Shown here: in pieces, positions 21,939 to 30,276 of the stretch
How the letters are laid out: each line of letters starts with the position of its first letter
Position numbering within the stretch: the stretch's first letter is position 1
IMG/VR virus record: IMGVR_UViG_3300050192_000013
Location: 1-64,000 of that record
Source: a virus
Strand: one strand, 5' to 3'
DNA: 64,000 nucleotides
Notes under the pieces: generated by a model
The model's database searches: none
What the model was told of the DNA's origin: nothing
Seen by the model: the letters and a program-made list of their open reading frames with translations, nothing else
Program-made: the position numbers and the translations under genes

Positions 21939-21968
21939 TTGACTTGGAGCTGCGCACCATGCGATTAT
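21939..21968 (+). promoter_or_regulatory. Divergent sigma70-like promoter (plus), leaderless
   Basis: TTGACT (21939-21944), 18-nt spacer, GATTAT (21963-21968), 8 nt, ATG at 21977. Back to back with the minus promoter at 21881-21909. Confidence 0.55.
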
Positions 21969-21976
21969 CGGTTAGG

Positions 21977-22147
21977 ATGAATGCAAAAACGGCATTACAA
22001 CCAAAACCCAATACGACGGTGTTCACGCCGCGAGGTCTATGGGTGCGATTCCGCGAGGAAGCTAGACGGCGCGATCTATTCCTATGGAAAGCGCATCGGG
22101 AAGCGCTGGAGTTGTGGCTAAAGCACGGGAAGGGCGGCGCAGTATGA
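21977..22147 (+). CDS. Small putative DNA-binding protein
   Basis: 56 residues from ATG 21977; an ATG at 21959 would lie inside the promoter. A strand-like start (TTVFTPRGLWVRFREEARRRDLFLWKAHREALELWL) is followed by two helices, similar to ribbon-helix-helix regulators. Could be the repressor of the divergent promoters; inference only. Confidence 0.55.
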   Translation: MNAKTALQPKPNTTVFTPRGLWVRFREEARRRDLFLWKAHREALELWLKHGKGGAV

Positions 22148-22308
22148 GTACGGCAAAGCAAAACATATGCAAAACTGCTGTTGATGTAGCGCAAAAAGAA
22201 GTGGACGCCGAACTGGAACGCATGGCAGTTCTTGGTACCAATGTTGAGTCAATGTCCAGAACTGTTCGAGAGCCGCGAAGGGAAATGGCACGCACGAGAT
22301 TGAAATGA
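22144..22308 (+). CDS. Small hypothetical protein
   Basis: 54 residues from ATG 22144 (overlap ATGA): MSTAKQNICKTAVDVAQKEVDAEL..., helical and basic at the end. Unknown function. Confidence 0.5.
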   Translation: MSTAKQNICKTAVDVAQKEVDAELERMAVLGTNVESMSRTVREPRREMARTRLK

Positions 22309-22466
22309 GCGCCAGCACTATATACGCCTACGCCGCGCTTCTATTTGGGTCGGTAGCCAGTTACATGCTACCCTCTTGGGAATCGTTTGCAAAAATGGCG
22401 CTATTGTCGTTCATGCTGTTTATGATGGCGGTCGTCCTTGCGGTAAAGGAAAACCGGCCTCGATAG
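22305..22466 (+). CDS. Small membrane protein with two hydrophobic segments
   Basis: 53 residues: AYAALLFGSVASYML and MALLSFMLFMMAVVLAV, short basic tail. Operon overlap at the start. Could be a holin or exclusion factor; nothing decides. Confidence 0.55.
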   Translation: MSASTIYAYAALLFGSVASYMLPSWESFAKMALLSFMLFMMAVVLAVKENRPR

Positions 22467-22513
22467 TGCGCCGTGCCGTGCTGGATCATATGCGCGCGGT
22501 GCGGGACAGGCCA

Positions 22514-22548
22514 CGATAACCGCGGAAACCTAGTTACTGCGGTTATCG
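22514..22548. terminator. Hairpin between convergent genes
   Basis: CGATAACCGC (22514-22523) pairs perfectly with GCGGTTATCG (22539-22548), loop 15 nt, between the + gene ending at 22466 and the - gene ending at 22530. No strong T-run, so a weak or factor-assisted terminator. Confidence 0.45.
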
Positions 22549-22667
22549 CGGCACGCGAGACGTAGCCGGGTTGCCCGCGCGTTGGTGTGTTTTCCGCAGG
22601 CGCAGCGGGCTTTGGTGAGGGGTGGGCGGCCGGCACCTTTGCGCTTGCCGCCCCAAGTGTTATTCAT
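22530..22667 (-). CDS. Small basic zinc-finger/AT-hook-like protein
   Basis: 45 residues: NNTWGGKRKGAGRPPLTKARCACGKHT. GGxRxGAGRPP is a frequent opening of small phage proteins. ATGA overlap with the gene at 22664. Confidence 0.65.
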   Translation of the reverse strand: MNNTWGGKRKGAGRPPLTKARCACGKHTNARATRLRLACRDNRSN

Positions 22668-23026
22668 CGATCCACCCTGCCCGCAAACCGCTTGAAATCG
22701 GCGGCTCTTTTGAATCGTGCGTCAGCCTCCATGCGGTCGAGTAACGCGCTTTTGCAGCGCATTCCGTCAAATACTACCGTGTCGCGCATCTCGGGCGACC
22801 ACAGAGTCACTTTATGCGCCTCTCGGTCGGTGACCGTGTAGCCCAATTCGGCGAGCGATGCGGTTAAAGCGGCAGCAACGTTATCGAATCTTTCCCGCGC
22901 AACCGCGTAGGTTTCGTCGGGATAACGAATCGTGGACATGGACTCGTGATCCACGAGCGGACTGACGATTGCGCTTAGCGCCCCGATCCGCTGCGTATCT
23001 GGCCGTTTCTGTTTGGCTGTTGCCAT
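22664..23026 (-). CDS. Hypothetical protein
   Basis: 120 residues from ATG 23026 with AGGAGA 7 nt upstream. Helical N-terminus, then LAELGYTVTDREAHKVTLWSPEM and a basic C-terminus (ADARFKRAADFKRFAGRV). Unknown function. Confidence 0.65.
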   Translation of the reverse strand: MATAKQKRPDTQRIGALSAIVSPLVDHESMSTIRYPDETYAVARERFDNVAAALTASLAELGYTVTDREAHKVTLWSPEMRDTVVFDGMRCKSALLDRMEADARFKRAADFKRFAGRVDR

Positions 23027-23045
23027 TTCTGTATCTCCTATCTTG

Positions 23046-23074
23046 ATTATGTAGCACGCCGCGCAAAATGTCAG
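23046..23074 (-). promoter_or_regulatory. Sigma70-like promoter for the gene at 22664
   Basis: CTGACA (23069-23074), 17-nt spacer, CATAAT (23046-23051). Gives a ~12-nt leader with AGGAGA. Confidence 0.55.
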
Positions 23075-23182
23075 CATTGAATTTGTAGCTTTTCTCGCCT
23101 CGGGCGAAGATTTTAGCGAAGGAAGGGCGAAGGTATAATACCGCCCTCGACCCCGGGCCGCCCCCGTCGTCTTCCACTGCAC

Positions 23183-23275
23183 TTGACAATACATTTAAAG
23201 CCGTGCTTAAATTCTAGTCAATGCTTCATCCTGGAAGGTCGGATGCGTCGGGCGGTAGCGGAACCTCCCGCCCGA
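23183..23275 (+). promoter_or_regulatory. Weak plus promoter and GC-rich hairpin
   Basis: TTGACA (23183-23188), 18-nt spacer, TTAAAT (23207-23212), then a hairpin TCGGGCGG/CCGCCCGA (23248-23255 with 23268-23275). No other gene found in 23080-23398. Confidence 0.35.
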
Positions 23276-23398
23276 TAGCACTTCATTCTTCCTTTCCCTT
23301 CCAAATTAAGCAAAACAGCACCCGCTTTTGTAACGCGGCGTAACGCCCCACCGGCACGCGCCGGTTACCCATCAGGGTCCCACAACCCCAATCACGCC

Positions 23399-23740
23399 AT
23401 GGCGAAATCCGTTCGCATCATCGACAGTTCTGGATCAGAATCGCGCATGAAATTGAAGCGCGTTCTCGAACACCATACAGCCGGCAGCGGCGAGTTCCAT
23501 CGCGGAACATTCTACTTCCGCCGCGCGTCCGAAGTCTCCCCCATCCTCGCGCAAGCCGGATTGCAAGCGGACCATCGGCCCAGTCTGGCAGACAGGCTTT
23601 CCGCACTCCCGTGCTGGCCGGATACCGATGGCCGCAGGTACACTGACGGCGTTTCGATTGAGGGCTTTCTACCCTATCCGCAGCCTTCCCTATGCACTGC
23701 CGGGCTGAAGTACGCGGGCATTGCAAACTTCGGAAAGTGA
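23399..23740 (+). CDS. Hypothetical protein
   Basis: 113 residues (MAKSVRIIDSSGSESRMKL...). Basic, no recognised domain and no clear ribosome site. Kept because the frame is long and the opposite-strand frame looks less protein-like. Confidence 0.4.
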   Translation: MAKSVRIIDSSGSESRMKLKRVLEHHTAGSGEFHRGTFYFRRASEVSPILAQAGLQADHRPSLADRLSALPCWPDTDGRRYTDGVSIEGFLPYPQPSLCTAGLKYAGIANFGK

Positions 23741-23835
23741 TGGTAAACTGTTTGTTTGTACTATTGATTGGTTCGATTTAAGCCCTACCGATAGTGCTCA
23801 TGCTTTGCGCACGAATGGGCAATACGTCTTGGGTT

Positions 23836-23919
23836 GGGCCAGTCGTTCAACTTAGTTACGGCGGCCAGGATACCGGGCTAGAAACCCGGAGATACGGGTT
23901 CACGTCCCGCTTTGGTCCA
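23836..23919 (+). tRNA. tRNA-like sequence, probably degenerate (anticodon position AGA)
   Basis: Acceptor-like GGGCCAG pairs with TTGGTCC (two G-T), an anticodon-type arm CCGGG-CTAGAAA-CCCGG has a 7-nt loop with T33, and a T-type arm CGGG-TTCACGT-CCCG. Odd points: the D-arm is about 10 nt too long (extra CGGCGGCC-like stretch), an unpaired base lies between T-stem and acceptor, and the T-loop lacks the usual A58. A longer outer pairing TGGGTTGGGCCA/TGGTCCAACCCA is also possible. Confidence 0.45.
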
Positions 23920-24200
23920 ACCCATCAACTACTTGATTCCCATGTTCCTGATTACATCAACGACGGCTGCGAACGGCGAACGGCTTGTGCGGAATCGCGG
24001 GCTAAATCTGGCGCGAACGGCAGCGGCTCAGCGTAACTTCCAACGGACCAATGTATCGACCAAACTATGCCCTGGCCGACGCGACGGGAGCGCTGGCTGT
24101 GGCCGTAGGATCTCCGCGAATAAGGAACAGTGCGCAGCGTGCCAATCCTAATCAACCCCAGGGGTCGAATCGGCCCCTGTAGTTCCACTCTATAAAAATC
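23920..24200 (+). other. Interval without a confident gene; hairpin before 24201
   Basis: Two overlapping short frames exist (23942-24151, and 24051-24182 encoding 43 residues starting MYRPNYALADATGALAV); neither has a good ribosome site. A hairpin CAGGGG/CCCCTG (24159-24164, 24174-24179) precedes the methyltransferase gene and may end upstream transcription. Confidence 0.35.
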
Positions 24201-25502
24201 ATGGCACTTGAAATCGAAATGTGGCCCACGGACAAACCTGTGGATTATGCGCGTAACGCCCGCAAGATCACAGAGAAGGCTGTCGATAAAGTTGCCGCGT
24301 CAATCAAGGAATTCGGATTTCGTCAACCCGTGGTCGTGGATAAAGAAGGCGTTATCTGCATCGGGCATGTGCGCCGGCGTTCCGCGAAAAAGTTAGGGCT
24401 GGCAGAGATACCAGTTCACATCGCCTCAGATCTGACTCCTGGTCAGATTAAAGCCTTGAGAATTATGGACAATAGGAGCAGCGACGAAGTGCAGTTCGAC
24501 TTCGAGCTACTTGGTCCCGAACTACTCGACTTGAAGCTACTCAACATCGACCTCGCGCTAACGGGATTTGATATGCCGGAGTTGGACCGCATCCTAAACG
24601 TGGGCGGCGCGACCGAGGGCGAGGACGATGTACCCGAGCCGCCCGTTAACCCGGTAACGCGGTTAGGTGACATGTGGCTGCTGGATAGCGCGGCTAAGGG
24701 CGCTAGCGGCGAAACGCTCCAGCATCGCGTGTTGTGCGGCGACAGCACGAAGGCGGAAGATGTCAGCGTGCTGTTGGGCGGCGTGCCTGCGCCGTTCCTG
24801 ATGTGCATCGACCAACCATACGGTGATTCGTACGATCCTGAGTGGCGTCTAGACGCTGGCTTGAATAAGCCGTGGCAAACGCGTGCTGAAGGTAAAGTAA
24901 AGAACGACGACCGTGTGGATTGGTCCGCTGCTTACGCGCTATTCCCTGGCGACGTTATCTACGCGTGGCATGCGGGCATCCACGCAGGGGAAGTGGCCGT
25001 TGGCCTTCATTCGCAAGGGTTTCACATCCGCGCGCAAATCATCTGGGCAAAGCCCAGTTTAGTTATCGGGCGTGGCCATTACCACTGGCAGCATGAGCCT
25101 TGCTGGATGGCTGTCCGTAAAGGAAAAACTACCCATTGGTCGGGCGACCGCAAGCAGTCGACTCTCTGGCAAGTCGAGAATATGCATCGGACGCAAGGCA
25201 ATGTGGATGACGGGAAAACGTCACACGCAACTCAAAAACCCGTAGAGTTGTACAGGCGTCCAATCCTAAACCATACCAAAGCGGGCGACGCAGTCGAAGA
25301 TTGCTTTCTCGGATCAGGTACGTGCCTCGTGGCTTGCGAGTTGACGGAACGCGTCTGCTACGGATGCGAGATCGAACCAAACTACGTTGATATGGCGGTG
25401 ATTAGGTGGCAGAATTTAACGAAGCGCACCGCCGTGTTGCACGGGGATGGGCGTACTTTCGCTGAGGTGGAATGCGAGAGGGCGCAAAAGGCTGCCGCGT
25501 GA
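24201..25502 (+). CDS. ParB-domain DNA methyltransferase (fusion)
   Basis: 433 residues. N-terminal ParB/sulfiredoxin-like domain (about 5-115; NARKITEKAVDKVAASIKEFGFRQPVVVD, IGHVRRRSAKKLG, ALRIMDNRS). C-terminal amino-methyltransferase of the beta type: motif IV reads DQPYG (204-208), later ATQKPVEL and motif I CFLGSGT (368-374) with CEIEPNYVDMA. Motif IV normally is DPPY; the second residue is Gln here. Likely an orphan adenine- or cytosine-N4 methyltransferase modifying phage DNA. Confidence 0.9.
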   Translation: MALEIEMWPTDKPVDYARNARKITEKAVDKVAASIKEFGFRQPVVVDKEGVICIGHVRRRSAKKLGLAEIPVHIASDLTPGQIKALRIMDNRSSDEVQFDFELLGPELLDLKLLNIDLALTGFDMPELDRILNVGGATEGEDDVPEPPVNPVTRLGDMWLLDSAAKGASGETLQHRVLCGDSTKAEDVSVLLGGVPAPFLMCIDQPYGDSYDPEWRLDAGLNKPWQTRAEGKVKNDDRVDWSAAYALFPGDVIYAWHAGIHAGEVAVGLHSQGFHIRAQIIWAKPSLVIGRGHYHWQHEPCWMAVRKGKTTHWSGDRKQSTLWQVENMHRTQGNVDDGKTSHATQKPVELYRRPILNHTKAGDAVEDCFLGSGTCLVACELTERVCYGCEIEPNYVDMAVIRWQNLTKRTAVLHGDGRTFAEVECERAQKAAA

Positions 25503-26137
25503 AAGCGCCCTACGCCGTCATGTGCGGGGATGCGCGCGACCTGCCAACAGTGCGCCGCCTGATGGATGGCGAGAAGGCGCAGGTCGTCATCACTAGTCCG
25601 CCATACGCTGCGCAGCGTGAGTACGATAAATCCAGCGGCTTCGAGCCGATTCAGCCAGACAAGTACATCGAGTGGTATAAGGCGGTCGCGGAGAACATCG
25701 CAACAGTCCTCGCGCCAGATGGCAGTTACTTCCTGAACATAAAGGAGCACGCGCAGGACGGCCAGCGCCACTTGTACGTGAAGAAGTTGGTCATCGCGCA
25801 CGTTGAGCAGTGGGGTTGGCGCTTCGTGGATGAGTTCTGCTGGCGGAATACGGCGAACGGTGACCCCGGTGACCTAATCTTCGACCCCTTTGGAGGGTCT
25901 GCGTCAACTCTAGTGGCGGCGCTGCTCACTGGCAGGCGTGGCCGGATGACGGAACTGTCGCCAACGTATTGCGACGTCGCTGTATCGAGACTCCTCAAAC
26001 AAGACGCTAAACTCTCCGCGCGTCTCGCCAACGGCGGCGCATCATTCGACGAGGCGCGCGTAGGTCGCATGATGGAGCAGGAAGACGCCATCAAGGAAGA
26101 CGTGATGGAACGGTTGGAAGCGCGTGCCGCGCAATAA
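25499..26137 (+). CDS. DNA methyltransferase with internal deletion
   Basis: 212 residues from GTG 25499, overlapping the previous stop. VITSPPYAAQREYD carries motif IV SPPY (33-36), typical of N4-cytosine or N6-adenine enzymes, and FDPFGGSAS (128-136) is motif I. Only about 90 residues separate them and the junction CWRNTANGDPGDLIFDPF reads like two family segments fused with the middle removed. The substrate-recognition region is therefore missing, and activity is doubtful. Confidence 0.82.
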   Translation: MKAPYAVMCGDARDLPTVRRLMDGEKAQVVITSPPYAAQREYDKSSGFEPIQPDKYIEWYKAVAENIATVLAPDGSYFLNIKEHAQDGQRHLYVKKLVIAHVEQWGWRFVDEFCWRNTANGDPGDLIFDPFGGSASTLVAALLTGRRGRMTELSPTYCDVAVSRLLKQDAKLSARLANGGASFDEARVGRMMEQEDAIKEDVMERLEARAAQ

Positions 26138-26138
26138 A

Positions 26139-26166
26139 AGAAAGCCGCCAGCTTTCGCCAGCGGCT
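26139..26166. terminator. Bidirectional-position terminator, oriented for the minus operon
   Basis: AGCCGC (26143-26148) pairs with GCGGCT (26161-26166); on the minus strand it is followed by TTTCTTTTATT. Sits between convergent genes at 26137 and 26181. Confidence 0.65.
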
Positions 26167-26180
26167 CGTGGACGCGAGCG

Positions 26181-26849
26181 TTACGCCGCGATGAAATACC
26201 GCCGAGGTTCCTTGGACTCCTTATCCTTGGTGGTCTCGATGTGCAACCCTAGCTTCTTGCCGAGTGTCGCCGAAATGAAAGCTCGTGTGGTATGCGGCTG
26301 CCAATCTGTCTTGGCTTGGATTTCCGGCACGCTGGCACCGTTTTTCCGTTTGAGAAGGTTAATGACCAACTCCATCTTGCTGCCGACGCGGGGCGTGTGC
26401 TCCGTAGGCGTGTCCACGCGTGGGGGATGCGTGGGCTTGCGTGGGGCCTTCGCTTCCTTTGGCGCTTTCTTGGCGCGTGCAGCCTTGGGCGTGGGTATGG
26501 ACTCAGTATCCGTCTTGACCGGCTCCGGCGCAACGTCGGGCAGCGTGGGCGCGGCGTTGGCTGTTTCTTCGACTTCCGCGGTCGGGTTACCCAGCCGGCG
26601 GATAGCGTTCCAGAGCCGGGCGATTGCGGTCACCCGGTTCTCAAACTTCTTGACCGGCTTCAGATTCAGCGGCGGTCCGCCAGCCATGTCGTTCCAGATA
26701 TCCACGAAGCGGGTTAGCGACCAGTCTTTGCTGGTCGATTCGAATTGCTTGGCGTTGGTGAATACGGCCAGGCCGGTGATATCCTGGACGTTGGGATCGA
26801 AGCTTTCAAAGGCTTCGACTGCGTTGCTGTCGTCGATCACGAAGTACAT
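26181..26849 (-). CDS. DUF3489-domain protein
   Basis: 222 residues. The N-terminal part (residues 1-90) is a globular domain (YFVIDDSNAVEAF); a Pro/Ala/Lys-rich linker follows (about 95-150); the C-terminus VGSKMELVINLLKRKNGASVPEIQAKTDWQPHTTRAFISATLGKKLGL is DUF3489, a winged-helix-like domain. Likely DNA-binding regulator or accessory factor. Confidence 0.85.
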   Translation of the reverse strand: MYFVIDDSNAVEAFESFDPNVQDITGLAVFTNAKQFESTSKDWSLTRFVDIWNDMAGGPPLNLKPVKKFENRVTAIARLWNAIRRLGNPTAEVEETANAAPTLPDVAPEPVKTDTESIPTPKAARAKKAPKEAKAPRKPTHPPRVDTPTEHTPRVGSKMELVINLLKRKNGASVPEIQAKTDWQPHTTRAFISATLGKKLGLHIETTKDKESKEPRRYFIAA

Positions 26850-26858
26850 GGTTTCTCC

Positions 26859-27125
26859 TTATTGCTTCTGGTTCGTTACTTGGTCGCGGGCGGCTTCGTA
26901 TGTCATCCCGCCAGCGCGAAGGTTGCGAATTTGCGTGAGCCGGTCAACCGGTAGCACTTCCCGCCGCAGGCGTTGGGCGCTCCTTATGCGCACGTCGCGC
27001 TTGGTGGCGACGTTGATGGCATTCCAGCCGCCGTATACGGACTCGCCAGTAATACGGACGTTGGCCAGCCTGCCGCTGACCTTGGCTTCGTAAGTGGTTC
27101 CGATCTTGACTTCGGCTTTCTTCAT
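26859..27125 (-). CDS. Conserved small beta-barrel hypothetical protein
   Basis: 88 residues from ATG 27125 ([26 protein letters not shown]...[26 protein letters not shown]). This opening recurs in small phage and bacterial proteins. Function unknown. Confidence 0.72.
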   Translation of the reverse strand: MKKAEVKIGTTYEAKVSGRLANVRITGESVYGGWNAINVATKRDVRIRSAQRLRREVLPVDRLTQIRNLRAGGMTYEAARDQVTNQKQ

Positions 27126-27135
27126 GGCTGTATCC

Positions 27136-27465
27136 TTAGAATCTGCTGGCCATCTTGCTTCGGATCTCGTTGTACCGGCGCATGCCAGCGACTCGGCTGG
27201 CGAAGGATCGCGTCGTGCGTTTGCCGCTATGCCATTCGGACCCGTCACCCAAGCGGCGTGTCTCTGCTGCTGCCTTTGCCGCCGCGCTGCGCTGCACCTT
27301 CCGCTCCGCCCGCCGTTCTGCTTCCCGCGCGGCATACATGGCGTTCAACTCAGCGAAGCAGTGGGCGCAAAACCAGTCGTTCCCAGTGCTCGGGTCGCCG
27401 CCGCAGGCGGGGCAAACGCCAGGGACTCGGGATTCGCTAAATTGGATGGCTTGCTCGTGCGTCAA
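27136..27465 (-). CDS. Zinc-ribbon hypothetical protein
   Basis: 109 residues starting at TTG with AAGGAG 8 nt upstream. CPACGG...[10 protein letters not shown] is a CxxC...CxxC ribbon; the rest is a basic, Ala/Arg-rich helix. A weak promoter TTGCGC-17-TAAGTT lies upstream on the minus strand near 27485-27520. Confidence 0.65.
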   Translation of the reverse strand: MTHEQAIQFSESRVPGVCPACGGDPSTGNDWFCAHCFAELNAMYAAREAERRAERKVQRSAAAKAAAETRRLGDGSEWHSGKRTTRSFASRVAGMRRYNEIRSKMASRF

Positions 27466-27604
27466 TTGTCCTTCTCCTTACATGATCAACTTACCTTCGA
27501 TCCGTTTGATGCGCAAGATAAATCTGCTGCTACTTCGCCTCACTTTCGCTTATTTCTTCAGCGCGCTGCGATTCGGCGCGTCCATGCACGTTTCGGTCCA
27601 CTAA

Positions 27605-28033
27605 ATGGGACGCCCCGCATACAAACCGACAGATAAGCAACGTGCGGAAGTGATCCTGCGCGTAACGCGCGGGGAGACGCATCAGCAGATATCGGAATCG
27701 CTGAACATCGACAAGCACACCCTGCACAAGTACTTTAAGCCGGAGTTGGTCGATGCAGGTAGGCGGCTGAATCAGTTAATCGGTGGTACGCTGGCGGCCA
27801 AGGCATTATCTGGCGATGTGACGTCTTGTATTTTCTGGCTTAAGTGCAAGGCTGGCTTCCGCGAGAAGGGCAGCGAATACTCACAGCAGCAGGGCGGGCG
27901 TGTCACATACGGTTGGTCTGACGATGTGGACGCTGCCGCTACCCAACAGGCGAAGACCAAGCCATCCAAGCCGACGGAACAGCAGCAGACCGAACCGGTC
28001 GTGGATGCGCCAGTAGGGATGCGACCAAACTGA
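27605..28033 (+). CDS. terS: Terminase small subunit (putative)
   Basis: 142 residues. GRPAYKPTDKQRAEVILRVTRGETHQQISESLNIDKHTLHKYFKPEL is a helix-turn-helix of TerS type, followed by ALSGDVTSCIFWLKCKAGF and a Gln/Thr-rich tail. It directly precedes the large subunit. Expected to recognise the packaging site. Confidence 0.82.
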   Translation: MGRPAYKPTDKQRAEVILRVTRGETHQQISESLNIDKHTLHKYFKPELVDAGRRLNQLIGGTLAAKALSGDVTSCIFWLKCKAGFREKGSEYSQQQGGRVTYGWSDDVDAAATQQAKTKPSKPTEQQQTEPVVDAPVGMRPN

Positions 28034-28034
28034 T

Positions 28035-29447
28035 ATGCGACCCGGTACAGAGTCAGACAACCTCGCGACGAATCCAGCGGTCATCAGCAACGCGCTAGGG
28101 ACGTTTCGTCGCATCAAATATAATCCGCTCCCATCGCAGAATCGGTTTCATGGTTCACTCGCGAAGTTTCGCGGATTTTCTGGATCGATCGGTAGCGGCA
28201 AATCTGCTGCGTTAGTGCAGGAGTCAATCAAACTCGCGCTGTGTAACGCCGGCCTGCTTGGCGTAGTTCTGGCACCTACGTTCCCGGTCCTGCGCGATAG
28301 CACAGAGCGTTCGTTCTTCGATGTGCTCGAACGTAACGAGATCCCGTACGAACACCAGAAGTCAGAAAACCTCGTAACGCTAACGGAGCCTGGAAGTGAA
28401 ATCCTCTTTCGCTCCGCAAATGAGTTTGAGCGCCTGCGCGGCACCAACATCGCGTGGTTTGCGTTTGATGAGTTGACTTATTGCGAGAAGGAATCCTGGC
28501 TGCGAATGATGGGCCGCTTACGCCATCCACTCGCATCCAAACTGTCCGGCATAGCTGCATGGACGCCTAATGGATTTGATTGGGTCTATGACATGTTCGT
28601 TGGGCCGAACAAGGGTGACGACTACGAAGCAATCTTGGCTACTCCGCGTGAGAACACTTACTTACCGTCTGATTTCTACGACACCCTCGCTCGTACTTAC
28701 GACACCCAATTCGCCGCGCAGGAAATCGAAGGCCAGTACCTCAATATCTTCGCGGGCCGCTGCTATCACGCATTCGACCGCGAAATACACCTGAAAAACT
28801 CCATTTCCTACGGCTTTGACACAGGCTATCCGCTCTGCTGGTCGATGGACTTCAACATCAACCCAATGGCGTCGGTGCTGCTTCAGTTTATCGACAACAC
28901 AACACCAGCCGACCGATACGCGGGAATCAAGGTACAACGCGCGCATGTGATTGACGAGATCTGGATTCAGAACGCGACGACATTGCAGGCGTGCGAGGAG
29001 TTCGGCAACCGCACGCGCAAGATAGCGGAGTCGCTGCACGGCGGCTTGCAAGTGTACGTCTACGGCGATGCTTCAGGTGGCGCGCGGCAGACAGCGGGTA
29101 GCGGCGCTCCTTCCGATTGGCAGACCGTGCGCGAGTGGTTCAGCCGGCATCCCGAGTACAAGGTTAGTTTCAAATACAAGAAGGCGAACCCGTTTCAGAA
29201 AGACCGCGTGGCGGCGGTTAACGGCGCACTACGGTCATCCACTGGCCTCATCAACATGTTCATCGATGCGAAGTGTAAGCATTTGATTGAGGACTTCGAG
29301 AAGGTGTCATGGAAGCCGGGTACGGCGATGATCGATAAGGATACGGACAAGATGCTTTCACATATCTCGGACGCGTGCGGGTACGCGCTGGAGGCAGAGA
29401 TGGGCTTGCGCACGGCGGGCGGTTACAGCGCGCGTCAGTTGATATAA
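28035..29447 (+). CDS. terL: Terminase large subunit
   Basis: 470 residues. Walker A GSIGSGKS (50-57), Walker B IAWFAFDEL (139-147; D145, E146). The C-terminal nuclease has acidic residues in SMDFNINP (D272), VYGDASGG (D345) and SDACGYALEAE near the end. Drives ATP-dependent packaging and cuts concatemers. Length is usual for the family. Confidence 0.95.
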   Translation: MRPGTESDNLATNPAVISNALGTFRRIKYNPLPSQNRFHGSLAKFRGFSGSIGSGKSAALVQESIKLALCNAGLLGVVLAPTFPVLRDSTERSFFDVLERNEIPYEHQKSENLVTLTEPGSEILFRSANEFERLRGTNIAWFAFDELTYCEKESWLRMMGRLRHPLASKLSGIAAWTPNGFDWVYDMFVGPNKGDDYEAILATPRENTYLPSDFYDTLARTYDTQFAAQEIEGQYLNIFAGRCYHAFDREIHLKNSISYGFDTGYPLCWSMDFNINPMASVLLQFIDNTTPADRYAGIKVQRAHVIDEIWIQNATTLQACEEFGNRTRKIAESLHGGLQVYVYGDASGGARQTAGSGAPSDWQTVREWFSRHPEYKVSFKYKKANPFQKDRVAAVNGALRSSTGLINMFIDAKCKHLIEDFEKVSWKPGTAMIDKDTDKMLSHISDACGYALEAEMGLRTAGGYSARQLI

Positions 29448-29537
29448 TCGGAGTTATGAGCGACATTCCTGCACGGCTGGCTTGAAACCGGCCCGCTTTA
29501 CTGGAATATTCAAAAACGACGGACGCTTATTGTAAAA

Positions 29538-29819
29538 ATGATCATTCGCATTGACCCGCCGATTCCCCTGACCACGCCGCGAGGTCCGGCCTACGCCCAT
29601 TTCTTGATCGACTACGGAACAGAGCACGACTTGCTTTGGCAAGTCTTCGTTAAGGAGACGGGCGAATCGTGGTGCATTCCAAATCGCGACGTGCGGCTTG
29701 ATGCGAACTGGAGTTTAGGCGTTCGCACGGAGCAGAAGCATACAGCAGTGCCGGTCTGGTATCCGAAAGAATGTACCGCGTTTACGTGGAAAGACGCGGC
29801 GGTAGAAACGATTCACTGA
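29538..29819 (+). CDS. Conserved small phage protein
   Basis: 93 residues: IRIDPPIPLTTPRGPAYAHFLIDYGTEHDLLWQVFV...WCIPNRDVRLDANWSLGV, a small family seen in phages between packaging and head genes. Function unknown. Confidence 0.7.
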   Translation: MIIRIDPPIPLTTPRGPAYAHFLIDYGTEHDLLWQVFVKETGESWCIPNRDVRLDANWSLGVRTEQKHTAVPVWYPKECTAFTWKDAAVETIH

Positions 29820-29828
29820 GGTAATCCT

Positions 29829-30167
29829 ATGGCAGCATACAATGCAACGGTAACCTTCGGCGCGACCGTCACAAGCGTAGAAACCGCGCTCGGCATACCT
29901 GCTAACGAATTTCTACGGCGCCTGATTATCGAGCCACTCCGCGCCAACACGCATGCCGGCTGGGTCGGATTCATCGCACCTAACGCGGCGGCGCTAACCA
30001 CGTCTGGCGTGAATAAGGTGCAGGAGTTGGGCATTCCGCAGGCAGGTTCACCCCTTGACCGATTTATAGATGTGGCATCCGGCTCGGATCACAACATAGA
30101 CGAAGGCGTGTACGCTGTCGCTGGAACCACGGGCGAAGGTTGCACGATTTCGGCGTTGACTATATAG
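29829..30167 (+). CDS. Putative minor virion protein
   Basis: 112 residues, beta-rich with Thr/Ala and Gly (MAAYNATVTFGATVTSVETAL...VGFIAPNAAALTTSG). Position between terminase and portal suggests a structural protein; not recognised. Confidence 0.55.
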   Translation: MAAYNATVTFGATVTSVETALGIPANEFLRRLIIEPLRANTHAGWVGFIAPNAAALTTSGVNKVQELGIPQAGSPLDRFIDVASGSDHNIDEGVYAVAGTTGEGCTISALTI

Positions 30168-30276
30168 CGATCACGGTCGAACGCCAAGTAATGTGCCAGC
30201 GTTACTGGTCCTTCACGCTCAGCCCAAGCACGCATCGCTGGCCGGATGTAGTTATCCCGGGTTTTTCCGTTAACAC

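Noticed and set aside
23836-23919. Amber suppressor tRNA that could read the TAG at 53456
   Set aside because: The anticodon position reads AGA, not CTA, and the tRNA fold is irregular.
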